Position numbers and translations under genes: made by a program | The notes under the pieces: generated by a model | Databases searched by the model: none | Told to the model about the DNA's origin: nothing | The model's input: only the letters and a program-made list of their open reading frames with translations | Shown here: positions 1 through 8,562 of the stretch, one piece after another | Numbering within the stretch: the first letter of the stretch is position 1 | Layout of the letters: the number at the start of each line of letters is the position of its first letter | Assembly (NCBI GenBank): GCA_963764675.1 | Contig: CAVXTQ010000006.1 | Location: forward strand, 62,001-126,000 | Direction of reading: 5' to 3' | DNA length: 64,000 nucleotides | DNA from: Acidiferrum sp963764675 | Lineage (GTDB): Bacteria > Acidobacteriota > Terriglobia > Acidiferrales > UBA7541

Positions 1-2
1 TC

Positions 3-905
3 CCTCCACACCCGCCGGTCAAGACGCTCGTTCTCGCGTGCGCTCTATTTCTTCTCACACTTTGCACCTGCCTCGTAGCAGGCACTCAATTCGCGGTTGC
101 TTACGCTCACAACGAAGCTGCCTCGATTGACGAATTCGTTCGTGCGTTCACGCTCACGTACCGTCACCCGGCGGCGCTCGCCAGCGGCCTGCCTTTTGCC
201 CTCACTTTGCTTTTGATCCTGCTCACCCACGAGCTGGGTCACTTCTTTGCGTGCCGCCATCATCACATTCACGCCAGCTATCCCTTTTTCATTCCCTTCC
301 CCACGCTGATCGGCACTTTGGGAGCCTTCATTCTGATCCGCTCGCCCATCCGCACCACGCGTGCTCTGTTTGACGTCGGCGCGTCCGGCCCGCTGGTGGG
401 TTTCGTCGTCGCAATTCCTGCATTGGTTTTCGGTGTCCTACACGCCAAAGTCGTGCCGGGCCTCGGCGACCCGGCCCACGCCGGCTTTGTGCTGGGCACA
501 CCGCTCATCCTGCGCTTTCTCGCCGCGGTCCTTCATCCCGGAGTCGCCGCCAGCAATCTCCTGCTTCACCCGGTAGGCCGCGCCGCATGGGTGGGCCTGT
601 TCGCCACCTCGCTCAACCTCTTGCCCGCCGCGCAGCTCGACGGCGGCCACATCCTGCGCTCGCTCAGTCCACAAGCGCACCGCTACTCCTCGCTGCTTAT
701 TCCGGCGTGCCTGATTCTCTTAGGTTTTTTTCACTTCTGGCCGGGCTGGTACATTTGGGGCGTTCTTCTCTTCGGCATTCGCTTCTTCCGTTTTATTCCC
801 ATCTACGATCCAGAGTCGCTCGACTCCGCTCGCCGCTTCGGCGCGCTCCTGACTTTGATAGTCTTCCTGTTGTGTTTCATGCCCAGCCCGTTCTTCGAGT
901 CCTAA
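3..905 (+). CDS. Site-2 protease family (M50) intramembrane metalloprotease, 5' end cut by window
   Basis: About 300 residues are visible and the frame is open to the window edge, so the true start lies upstream. The zinc-binding HELGH motif is at about 228-242. The second M50 motif (N-x-x-P-x-x-x-L-D-G, in NLLPAAQLDGGH) is at about 616-651 and supplies the third zinc ligand. Several hydrophobic segments surround both, as expected of a membrane-embedded protease. Family members cut substrates within the membrane, often anti-sigma factors or signal-peptide remnants; the substrate here cannot be told. The C-terminal half is short and no PDZ domain is seen, unlike RseP. An internal TTG at 207 is only an artefact start, since coding continues upstream. 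The permease gene that follows has no obvious functional link. Confidence 0.85.
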   Translation, partial: PPHPPVKTLVLACALFLLTLCTCLVAGTQFAVAYAHNEAASIDEFVRAFTLTYRHPAALASGLPFALTLLLILLTHELGHFFACRHHHIHASYPFFIPFPTLIGTLGAFILIRSPIRTTRALFDVGASGPLVGFVVAIPALVFGVLHAKVVPGLGDPAHAGFVLGTPLILRFLAAVLHPGVAASNLLLHPVGRAAWVGLFATSLNLLPAAQLDGGHILRSLSPQAHRYSSLLIPACLILLGFFHFWPGWYIWGVLLFGIRFFRFIPIYDPESLDSARRFGALLTLIVFLLCFMPSPFFES

Positions 906-980
906 CTTCCCGTTGACGGCCCCCCAACTCCGGTTATGATGCGTCCCGGGCCCGCACCTCGACGGCATGACCGCCAACAA

Positions 981-2312
981 ATGACGCCACTCGTTCGCAC
1001 TCTGGGCCAGCGCGATCTGTTCCTGCTGTTCGTTGGCTCCGTGATTGGCTCCGGAATTTTCCTCACGCCGGGCCTTATTCTTCGTCAGGTCGGTGGCTCC
1101 GTTGGACTTTCTCTCCTGGTCTGGCTCGTCGGCGGAGTGCTCTCTCTGCTTGGCGCGCTGACCTACGCCGAACTTGCCGCCGCCAATCCCGAAGCTGGCG
1201 GCCTCTATTGCTATATTCGCGATGCCTTTGGCCGCATACCGGCGTTCCTTTACGGTTGGTGCTTGTTCGCGGTCATCGCCAGCGGCAGCATCGCCGCACT
1301 AGCTCGCGCATTCACAAAATACTTCGCGGAAATCGTTCCACTTTCTCCAGCAGCACAGACGATCGTCTCCGTGCTCATGATTGCCGTCGTCACCGCCGTC
1401 AACATCTGGGGCACGCGCAAGAGCGCCGACCTCCAGAACTGGACCACGCTCATCAAAGCGGGTCTGGTCGTCGTGCTTAGCGCCGTGCTGTTTTCTCTCG
1501 GCCGCCACGCTGCGGAGATTCCGCCTGCTCTTGGCACCACCCAGCATGGCTTTGTGCTGGCATCCAGTTTCGGCTTGGCCATGATTCCTGTGCTGTGGGC
1601 GTACGAAGGCTGGCAGTTCGGCACCTACAGCGCCGGAGAAGTCGTGCACCCGCAGAAATGTTTCCCGCGCGCTTTCCTGCTCGGCTCGCTCGTTCTCGTG
1701 GCCCTCTACTTGGTCGCCGTGTGCGCGTATCTCGTCGCCTTGGGCCCGGCCGCGGCCACGGCCAGTGACGCCATCGCTGCCACCGCCGTCAGGGCCGTCC
1801 TCGGTCCTTGGGCCGGCAAAATCGTAGCGGTAACAATCCTCATCTCCACATTCAGCTCCACGAACAGTGTCGTCCTCACCGCGCCTCGCGTCTTTTACGC
1901 CATGGCCAACGACAATCTGTTCTTCAAGAAGCTCGCCGAAGTCCACCCGAGGTTCCAGACGCCCGCCGCCGCAGTCCTTGCCTTAGGCATCTGGTCCTGC
2001 GTCCTGGCGTGCGTGGGAAAATTCGCCGACCTCGCCGGCGGAGTAGTCTTCATCGGCTGGATTTTCTACGGCCTCGGCGCTGCCGCCATCTTCCCACTAC
2101 GCCGCGCCTCCAAAGGCACCCAACTTCCCTATCGCGTGCCCGGATATCCCTTTGCGCCGCTCATATTCGTCTTGGCCGCCACCGCCATCGTCGCCAATGC
2201 CATTTTCCTGGCCTTCCGCGACCCCGGCCAATTCCAGTACCTCGTAGTCGCCATCATCCTCTTCTTGATCGGCCTCCCGGCGTACTTCTTCTGGCGCCTG
2301 CGCTCCACATAG
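981..2312 (+). CDS. APC-superfamily amino acid permease
   Basis: This 443-residue polytopic protein has about 12 predicted helices and the early APC signature GSVIGSGIFLTPG, followed by a long run of hydrophobic segments. It should import amino acids or exchange them across the inner membrane. The start is taken at ATG 981 (MTPLVRTLGQRDLF), because the signature then sits near residue 20 as in relatives. An upstream ATG at 936 would add a basic, Pro-rich leader of 15 residues that looks non-conserved. Neither start has a strong Shine-Dalgarno sequence. Substrate is unknown; overall length and layout suit the LAT/basic amino-acid branch. The ABC exporter begins 80 bp downstream on the same strand. 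Confidence 0.85.
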   Translation: MTPLVRTLGQRDLFLLFVGSVIGSGIFLTPGLILRQVGGSVGLSLLVWLVGGVLSLLGALTYAELAAANPEAGGLYCYIRDAFGRIPAFLYGWCLFAVIASGSIAALARAFTKYFAEIVPLSPAAQTIVSVLMIAVVTAVNIWGTRKSADLQNWTTLIKAGLVVVLSAVLFSLGRHAAEIPPALGTTQHGFVLASSFGLAMIPVLWAYEGWQFGTYSAGEVVHPQKCFPRAFLLGSLVLVALYLVAVCAYLVALGPAAATASDAIAATAVRAVLGPWAGKIVAVTILISTFSSTNSVVLTAPRVFYAMANDNLFFKKLAEVHPRFQTPAAAVLALGIWSCVLACVGKFADLAGGVVFIGWIFYGLGAAAIFPLRRASKGTQLPYRVPGYPFAPLIFVLAATAIVANAIFLAFRDPGQFQYLVVAIILFLIGLPAYFFWRLRST

Positions 2313-2392
2313 AAACTTTTCGTCCGCTGCCGGTGTCAAAAGAAGATTCGCAGGCGTCGCATTCGTCTGTCCGGACGCCGGAAAGGAGACCT

Positions 2393-3157
2393 GTGCTCGA
2401 AGCAAGAGGGCTCTCCAAGTTCTACGGGTCGGTGCCAGCCGTCCAGAACGTCACATTCTCTCTTCAGCCTGGACAGGTCCTCGGCTACTTGGGCCCAAAC
2501 GGCTCCGGAAAAAGCACCACCGTAAAAATGCTGACCGGCCTGCTCGTACCCACGCGCGGTCAAGTAACCTACGACGGCGAAGACGTCCACAAAGATCTCG
2601 CCGCCTATCGCAAACGGCTTGGCTACGTTCCCGAAGACGCCAATCTCTATCCCTACCTCACCGGCGAAGAGTACTTGGACATGATCGGGACGCTCCGCTC
2701 CATGCCCGGGCCCCAAAGAAAATCCCGCATCAATACCCTTCTCGAACTCTTCTCCCTCTGGCCTCACCGGCAAGTCCCGGTCGGCTCCTATTCCAAGGGC
2801 ATGCGTCAGCGCATCCTCTTGATCGCCGCCTTGATGGACAACCCCGACGTGCTGATCCTCGACGAGCCACTCTCCGGCCTCGACGTGACCTCCGCGCTTA
2901 TCTTCAAAAATCTCATCCAGGCATTCAGCGCCAAGGGCAAGGCTGTCTTCTTTTGCTCGCACGTCCTCGAAGTCGTTGAAAAAATCTGCTCGCAGCTCAT
3001 CATTCTTAGAAAAGGCCAGGTCATCGCCTACGGTTCCACCGGCGACGTGCGGCAAAGCATCGGCCAGTCTTCGCTCGAAGGCACCTTCCTGCAACTCGTC
3101 GAAGATCGCGACGTCGCAAAAATCGCCAATGACATCGTCGACGTCGTGGTCTCCTGA
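2393..3157 (+). CDS. ABC transporter ATP-binding protein (ABC-2/exporter type)
   Basis: This 254-residue nucleotide-binding subunit carries Walker A GPNGSGKST, a signature loop YSKGMRQR and Walker B VLILDEP followed by SGLD. It should energise the membrane partner encoded immediately downstream, with which it overlaps by one base (TGATG). The frame is open much further upstream, but that part overlaps the permease gene. The GTG at 2393 follows an AGGAG sequence at good spacing and gives a protein that begins at the usual place for the family. An alternative GTG at 2333 would add 20 polar residues. The family includes subunits exporting drugs, lipids or polysaccharide; the substrate cannot be inferred. 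Confidence 0.9.
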   Translation: MLEARGLSKFYGSVPAVQNVTFSLQPGQVLGYLGPNGSGKSTTVKMLTGLLVPTRGQVTYDGEDVHKDLAAYRKRLGYVPEDANLYPYLTGEEYLDMIGTLRSMPGPQRKSRINTLLELFSLWPHRQVPVGSYSKGMRQRILLIAALMDNPDVLILDEPLSGLDVTSALIFKNLIQAFSAKGKAVFFCSHVLEVVEKICSQLIILRKGQVIAYGSTGDVRQSIGQSSLEGTFLQLVEDRDVAKIANDIVDVVVS

Positions 3158-4896
3158 TGCTTGCCTGGAAACCATTCTTGCGGCGACGCTGGGATGCTTT
3201 CTCCCGCACGCCTTTCGGATGCCTCCTGCGCCTCTTCGTCGGCCGCATGTTCCACGGCGGCGGTGAAACCGGCACGGAAGAGCTCGGCCTCGGCGTCGGC
3301 GCCATCTTGATCCTTCTCGCCATGCCCGGCCTGCTAGTTTCCCTTCTGATGTTCGAAAAATACGGCTCGCTGATTCGTTACCTGCGCGGCGACGGCGTCT
3401 ACGACCCGTTCACCGCCACCATACCCGACGAATACTTCTTCATCGTTCTTTCCATGGTCGTTACTGGCGCAGCCGCGCTCTGGCGCTGGGATTCCGTCTT
3501 TCTGGACCGCCGCGATCACGCCAACCTCGTTCCTTTGCCGGTCTCCCTCCGTACTATTTTCTTGGCGAATTTTTCCGCGATACTGGCCATCGCGGCTCTG
3601 TTTACCTTCGTCGTCAACGCTGCGTTCCTCGTCTTGTTCCCCGTCGCCGTCGTCGGCTCGCAAGGCTCCCTTGCGGTCTTCCTTCGCTTTGCCGCCGGGC
3701 ATGCCGTCGCGGTCCTCTTTGCCAGTGTTTTCAGTTTTTTCGCTGTCTTTGCGCTAGCCGGTGTCTTGATGGCCATCCTGCCGGCTTCCGCGTTCCGCCG
3801 AGTTTCGCTATTGGCGCGCTTTGCGATCGCCGTGGTCCTGCTCGGCTTGCTCGCCAGCGTGTTCACCGTGCCGTCACTACTTCTCCGGACCACTGTCGCG
3901 AATGCTCACCGCATCGCGGTGCTGCCGCCCGTGTCGTTCTTGGGCTTGGCGCGAACCGTGTGGGGCATCCGCGATTCCTTTGCTGCGGCCATGACCAACG
4001 CCGCGGTCTCTGCTTTCGGCATCGTCCTCTTGGTCGCCGTTGTCGCGTATGCCTTGAGTTTTCGCCGATCTTTCCTCCGCACGCCGGAAACCGCGGATAC
4101 CGCGCCTCTTCCCCACATGCGGCCTTCGTTTTCTCCTTTGATCCTCGTTCACAAGGTCATCTTGCGCGAACCCGGACAGCGTGCCTGTTATCACTTCATT
4201 GCCAGAACGCTCCTGAGAAGCGACGCGCACTTGCAGGTGGTCTCCGCGTTTGCCGCATTGGGCTTGGTCGCCGCTGTTGAAGCCCTCACCTCCATCCGAG
4301 CGGACCAATTCTTTTTCGCCCGCCACTCCCCCTCCGCCGACTTCCTTTCCATACCGTTCCTTCTGAGCTTCTGCATCATTGTCGGCGTCCGGGCTGCGTT
4401 TGAAATTCCGACAAACCTCGACGCCAACTGGATTTTCAGATTGTGGCTGCCCTCGGGCGATGGCGAGGCCAGGAAGGCCGCGCGCCGGGTCCTGCTCGCT
4501 TTCTCTCTCCCTTGGCTCGCGCCGGTCTGTTTTGGCGTCACGCTGTTTTTCTTTGGATGGGCGACTGCTCTGCTGCACACCGCGACGCTGGTCGCCTGCG
4601 ATGCTTTGCTCGTCGAAGTTCTTCTCGTGCACTTCCGCAAGATTCCGTTTACCTGTTCCTATCCCGCTTTCCAGAGCAACTCCGGCGTCATCCTCGTCGC
4701 CTATCTGTTTGGCTTTTTCGTGTTCACAGACTACTTTCCTCAGATGGAGGGCTGGGCCCTCGGCAGCCCTTTACGCATCCTCTGTTTCGTTCCCCTGCTG
4801 GGCGTGGCGTTCGCCGGTTTGCACGCTTATCGCAAGCAGATGCTCGACATGGACAAACAACTCATCTTCGAAGAAGTCGCACCTTCCGGCTTTTGA
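3157..4896 (+). CDS. ABC transporter membrane subunit, large ABC-2-like permease
   Basis: This 579-residue membrane protein has about 12 hydrophobic segments. Its ATG overlaps the stop codon of the ATP-binding subunit, so the two are translationally coupled and probably form one exporter. The N-terminus is basic (FLRRRWDAF), then helices begin near residue 48. No enzymatic motif is visible. It is longer than the usual 250-400-residue ABC-2 permease and may be two permease halves joined. The gene ends 25 bp before the convergent end of priA, with no clear terminator hairpin between. Confidence 0.75.
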   Translation: MLAWKPFLRRRWDAFSRTPFGCLLRLFVGRMFHGGGETGTEELGLGVGAILILLAMPGLLVSLLMFEKYGSLIRYLRGDGVYDPFTATIPDEYFFIVLSMVVTGAAALWRWDSVFLDRRDHANLVPLPVSLRTIFLANFSAILAIAALFTFVVNAAFLVLFPVAVVGSQGSLAVFLRFAAGHAVAVLFASVFSFFAVFALAGVLMAILPASAFRRVSLLARFAIAVVLLGLLASVFTVPSLLLRTTVANAHRIAVLPPVSFLGLARTVWGIRDSFAAAMTNAAVSAFGIVLLVAVVAYALSFRRSFLRTPETADTAPLPHMRPSFSPLILVHKVILREPGQRACYHFIARTLLRSDAHLQVVSAFAALGLVAAVEALTSIRADQFFFARHSPSADFLSIPFLLSFCIIVGVRAAFEIPTNLDANWIFRLWLPSGDGEARKAARRVLLAFSLPWLAPVCFGVTLFFFGWATALLHTATLVACDALLVEVLLVHFRKIPFTCSYPAFQSNSGVILVAYLFGFFVFTDYFPQMEGWALGSPLRILCFVPLLGVAFAGLHAYRKQMLDMDKQLIFEEVAPSGF

Positions 4897-4921
4897 CAAT
4901 ACGTTGCCTGCAAATTCTCGG

Positions 4922-7407
4922 TCATAGGAGGCTGAGGGGGTCCATATCGACCAAGACGGCCGTCTGCGGAATCTCTTTGGCTTCGCAATAGGCCATCGCG
5001 CCGCTCAGCAGCTTCGTCAGCACCGATCGCTTGGGGGATTTCAGCAGGAACTGAAAGCGGTGCTCCTTCTTCAGCCGCGCGAGGGGCGCGGTTGCGGGTC
5101 CCAGGATGCGCACGCCCTTGCCGTCCTGCGGCGAGAAATATTCGGAAAGCTGCCGCGACCAGCGAATCGCTTTTTCCAGGCTCGTGTCCCTCACGATCAC
5201 GTTCGCCAGCGACGTGAACGGCGGATACTGCATCATTCGACGGAAATGCAGCTCGCGCTCGAAAAACGCCGGGTAGTCCTGCCTCACGGCGTCCTGAATC
5301 GCATAGTGTTCCGGATAGTACGTCTGGATCAGCACGCGGCCTGGGAGATCGCCGCGGCCGGCGCGGCCGGCCACTTGCGTCAGCAACTGAAACGTTCGCT
5401 CGGCGGCGCGAAAATCCGGCAAGCTCAGCGACGAGTCCGCGCTGATGACGCCGACCAGCGTCACGCGCTGGAAATCGTGGCCCTTCGCCAGCATTTGCGT
5501 GCCGACCAGAATATCGAGCGCGCCGCCGGCAAACGCTCCGAGCGTCTCCTGATACTGGCGCTTGGTCCGCGCGGTGTCCCGATCGAGCCGGGCGATGCGT
5601 GCGCCGGGAAATTCCTTGCGCAATCGTTCTTCCAGGTGCTCCGAGCCTTCGCCGAAAAAATAAACGTACTTCGATTGGCACTTCGGGCATTCCTTCGGTA
5701 CCACCTGGATCGAGCCGCAGTAGTGGCACTCCAGCCGGTTGCGGTGCTTGTGATAGGTCATCGAGATGCTGCAATTCACGCATTGCACCGACGCGCCGCA
5801 GCTCCGGCATAGCACCGACCACGAATAACCGCGCCGGTTGATCAGCACCAGCGCCTGCGTTTTCTGCGCCAGGCACTCTTGAATCCCGGCATGCAGCGCG
5901 GCGCTAATCGGGCTGGTGTGGTGCGTTCTGCTGGAAGTCTTCGCGCAAATCGACGACCTCGACGCTGGCCAGCGGCCGGTTGGCCACGCGCGAAGCCAGC
6001 GTCAGCAACTCGTACTTTCCGCTGCGCGCATGATGATAGGTTTCGAGCGAAGGCGTCGCCGACCCGAGCAGCGCCACTGCGCCTTCCATCTTTGCGCGCA
6101 CGATGGCCACGTCCCGGCCGTGATACCGCGGCGTTTCTTCCTGCTTGAAGCTGTTCTCTTGTTCTTCATCGACGATGATCAAGCCGAGATTTTCGAGCGG
6201 CGCGAAGACCGCCGAGCGCGTTCCCACGACGACGCGCGCCTCGCCGTTACGCACCCGCCACCATTCGCGCGCGCGCTCCACGTCGCTCAGCGCCGAATGC
6301 AGCACCGCCACGCCTTCAAACCGCGCGCCAAACCACGCGCGGCATTGGCGGCCGATCCACAGCGTCAGCGCAATTTCCGGCACCAGCACCAGCGCGGTTT
6401 TCCCGCGCGCGAGCGTCTCCTGCACGCTGCGCATATACACTTCGGTTTTCCCGCTCCCGGTGACACCGTGCAGAAGCAGCACGCCGAACTCGCCAAGCTC
6501 GAAGCGCGCGCGAATCGCGGTGAAGGCGCACTCTTGCTCCGCGTTCAATTCGTGCGCCGGCAACTCGTAGCCCGTGTCAAACGGATCTTCGGCCGGATCG
6601 ATGCGTTCTTCCCAACTCTCCAGGAAGCCATCGCGCAACATGCGCTCGATCACGGCGCGCGAAACGCTGGCCAGCTTCAGCAACTGCGGCAACGGCAGCG
6701 GGCCGCGCTCTTCAAGGTGCGTTCCTACTCGCGCGGCTTTTTCGTCAAGCGCGGGCGTGGAGGATTCGGCGCGGCCGCTTCCAAGCGACGACGCGCTGCG
6801 TCTTCGCTTTTCGGCCCAGCACGGTTTCGCGAATTTCGATCAGTCCCTGGCGGCGCAATCGTTCCAGTGCCGCGGCGTTGACGCCGAGCTTGGCAGCAGC
6901 CGCGGGCTGCACCGAGCCTTTTTTCTGGTTCAGCTTCGCCAGGAAGTCGGCTTCGCCGCGGGTGAGGCCGTGCGAGAGTTCCCCGCCGCTCAAACTCGCA
7001 ACGGCATCGCGCCCCGGCGCGGTGATGGAAATCTCGCGCTGCGAGCGCACTTCCGTGACCGGCGGCAGCATGGCGCGAAACACTTCGCCGACTGGCGCGA
7101 GGTAGTAGCCCGCGATCCAATGGCCCAGTTCGATCAATTTCGGGGTGAGCGCCGGGCCGAGATCCAGCACTTTTGTGATGTCGCGTATTTTTGTGCTTGG
7201 CGGCGCATGGTCGGTAAAGTCCACGACGACGCCGACGATCGACTTGTTGCGGAACGGAACGAGCACGCGGCTGCCCGGCTGCACCGTTTCGCGCAGCGAT
7301 TCCGGCACGGCATAGGTGAACACCGTTCGCAGCGGCACCGGCAGCGCAACGTTGCAGAGGGAAGGACTCATTCCGGCGAGTAGTGTATCAGCAGCCTTCG
7401 CGGACAT
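4922..7407 (-). pseudogene. priA: Primosomal helicase PriA, broken by two frameshifts
   Basis: Three consecutive minus-strand frames together make one PriA. Piece 1 (7407-6745) has the N-terminal DNA 3'-end-binding domain (VALPVPLRTVFTYAVP). Piece 2 (about 6770-5904) has Walker A GVTGSGKTEVY and Walker B VDEEQ, then the GSATPSLET motif. Piece 3 (about 5930-4922) has eight cysteines in CxxC pairs (zinc site) and the C-terminal helicase lobe. The first break is near 6765: dropping one T of the plus-strand ATT there restores SSTPALDEKAARVGTHLEERG into the middle piece. The second is near 5926, where dropping one T restores QQTHHTSPISAALHAGIQE. PriA reloads the replisome at stalled forks. Walker B reads DEEQ where E. 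coli has DEEH. The breaks may be real decay or assembly errors. A second possible start is ATG at 7371. Confidence 0.85.
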
Positions 7408-7416
7408 CTTCGTGCT

Positions 7417-7577
7417 GTAGCCGCCTTCTTCAGAGGGCGGGGTTTAGATGTTGCGCGGATACAAACACATGGCCGAGCTCGCTTGCGCGCCGAACCTTAA
7501 GTTCGAGACGCGCATGTCGCACGCAGCGTGTTTGTATTGAGCTCGAAACCCCGCGGTCTGAAGACCGCGGCTACAGG
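7417..7577. repeat. MITE/BIME-like element: long imperfect palindrome with REP-like ends
   Basis: The two ends are inverted copies of each other. The left arm reads GTAGCCGC, then TCTTCAGA, then GCGGGGTTT. The right arm read backwards gives the same three blocks in order. Inside, ATACAAACAC near 7460 is mirrored by GTGTTTGTAT near 7530. The right end also holds a compact palindrome at 7551-7570 (CCGCGGTCT, GA, AGACCGCGG). No reading frame is apparent. It fills the gap between priA and the transporter gene. A non-autonomous mobile element or paired REP is inferred from the structure alone. Confidence 0.65.
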
Positions 7578-7608
7578 AGCTCACAAAACGCAGCGAGGGC
7601 GGTAGCTG

Positions 7609-8556
7609 TCAGCGGCTGATCAGGCCGATGCCCGCGAAGATGGCGACGATGCCGAGCCACTGCCAGCGCGAAAGATGTTCGCGAAGAAAAACCGCGGCCA
7701 AAATGACGGTGACGGCGCCGTAGAGAGAGGCCAGGACGCTGACCACCGAGATCTGTTCGAGCTGCATGCCGCGATTGTTCAAGACGAAGGCCCCGGTATC
7801 CAGCACACCCATTCCGAGCAGCCACGCGGACACGGAGCCTTGGGCGTCGCGCTGACGAGGAAACGCGAGAGGCTGCTTGAGCAGCAGGATCACGCAGACG
7901 GTTAAGACGGAAGACGACAAGCGAATCATCCACACCGTCGAGGCGAAGCCGACGGCGGGAACGATCCGCGTGCCCAGGAGCCAGAAGAGCACGCCAAAGC
8001 CGGCTGACGAAAGCAGCGCCCAACCCATTCCGCTCCGCGGCTTGTTGGCGGTTTGCGTGGTGCCCCTGGTCTGGAGCGGATGGAGGTGGGAAACGGATTC
8101 GGGAGGGCCGGGCTGAAGCCCGGCGGCGACATCTTGAGTTTCGCCGCGGGCAACCAGGACTACGCCTGCCAGGATGCAGACGATGCCTGCGGCGCGCGCC
8201 ATCGTCAGGTGCTCGCCGGAAAATAGCGACAAGACAACCGTCAGCGCGGGATAGCTGGCGGACAGCGGCGCGACCACCGCCATCTTGCCCACTTCAAACG
8301 AGCGGTACAGCGACAGAGTTGCGACACCGTTGACGATCCCAGCGAGCGTGCCCCACGCCCACGGCTTCCAGCCGGAGCCGTCCATCAGGTGGCCCCAGCC
8401 CCCGATCCATTTGAGAAAAATTGTGAGGAGCACCAGGCCGGCAAGCTGCATGTAGAGCGTGGTACGGAGCGAACCGATGCGCCGGGCCGCGAAGCGCGCC
8501 AGGAAATCCGAGCTGCCCCAGGCAAGAGCAGTCAGGAGACCTAACAAGACTCCCAT
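7609..8556 (-). CDS. EamA/DMT-family membrane transporter
   Basis: This 315-residue protein has about ten hydrophobic helices in two repeated halves, typical of drug/metabolite transporters. The first half opens with GLLTALAWGSSDFLARFAAR and the second with GMGWALLSSAGFGVLFWLLG. The substrate is unknown; relatives export amino acids, metabolites or drugs, or import sugars. The central linker between halves is long and holds a REP-like palindrome at 8107-8124, translated as part of AAGLQPGPPES, which adds residues not expected in the family. The gene starts 6 bp after the udg stop codon and probably shares its transcript. Confidence 0.85.
   Translation of the reverse strand: MGVLLGLLTALAWGSSDFLARFAARRIGSLRTTLYMQLAGLVLLTIFLKWIGGWGHLMDGSGWKPWAWGTLAGIVNGVATLSLYRSFEVGKMAVVAPLSASYPALTVVLSLFSGEHLTMARAAGIVCILAGVVLVARGETQDVAAGLQPGPPESVSHLHPLQTRGTTQTANKPRSGMGWALLSSAGFGVLFWLLGTRIVPAVGFASTVWMIRLSSSVLTVCVILLLKQPLAFPRQRDAQGSVSAWLLGMGVLDTGAFVLNNRGMQLEQISVVSVLASLYGAVTVILAAVFLREHLSRWQWLGIVAIFAGIGLISR
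8107..8124. repeat. REP-like palindrome inside the EamA coding sequence
   Basis: The 18-base perfect palindrome GCCGGGCT-GA-AGCCCGGC is identical to the intergenic copy at 10762-10779. It lies in frame in the linker between the two transporter halves. Confidence 0.8.
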
Positions 8557-8562
8557 CGGGAA

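Noticed and set aside
5916..6881. 321-codon plus-strand frame over priA
   Set aside because: It is antisense to conserved PriA sequence, has Arg/His-rich composition and no ribosome site.
7417..7577. CRISPR-like repeat
   Set aside because: Only one inverted pair, no direct repeats or spacers.
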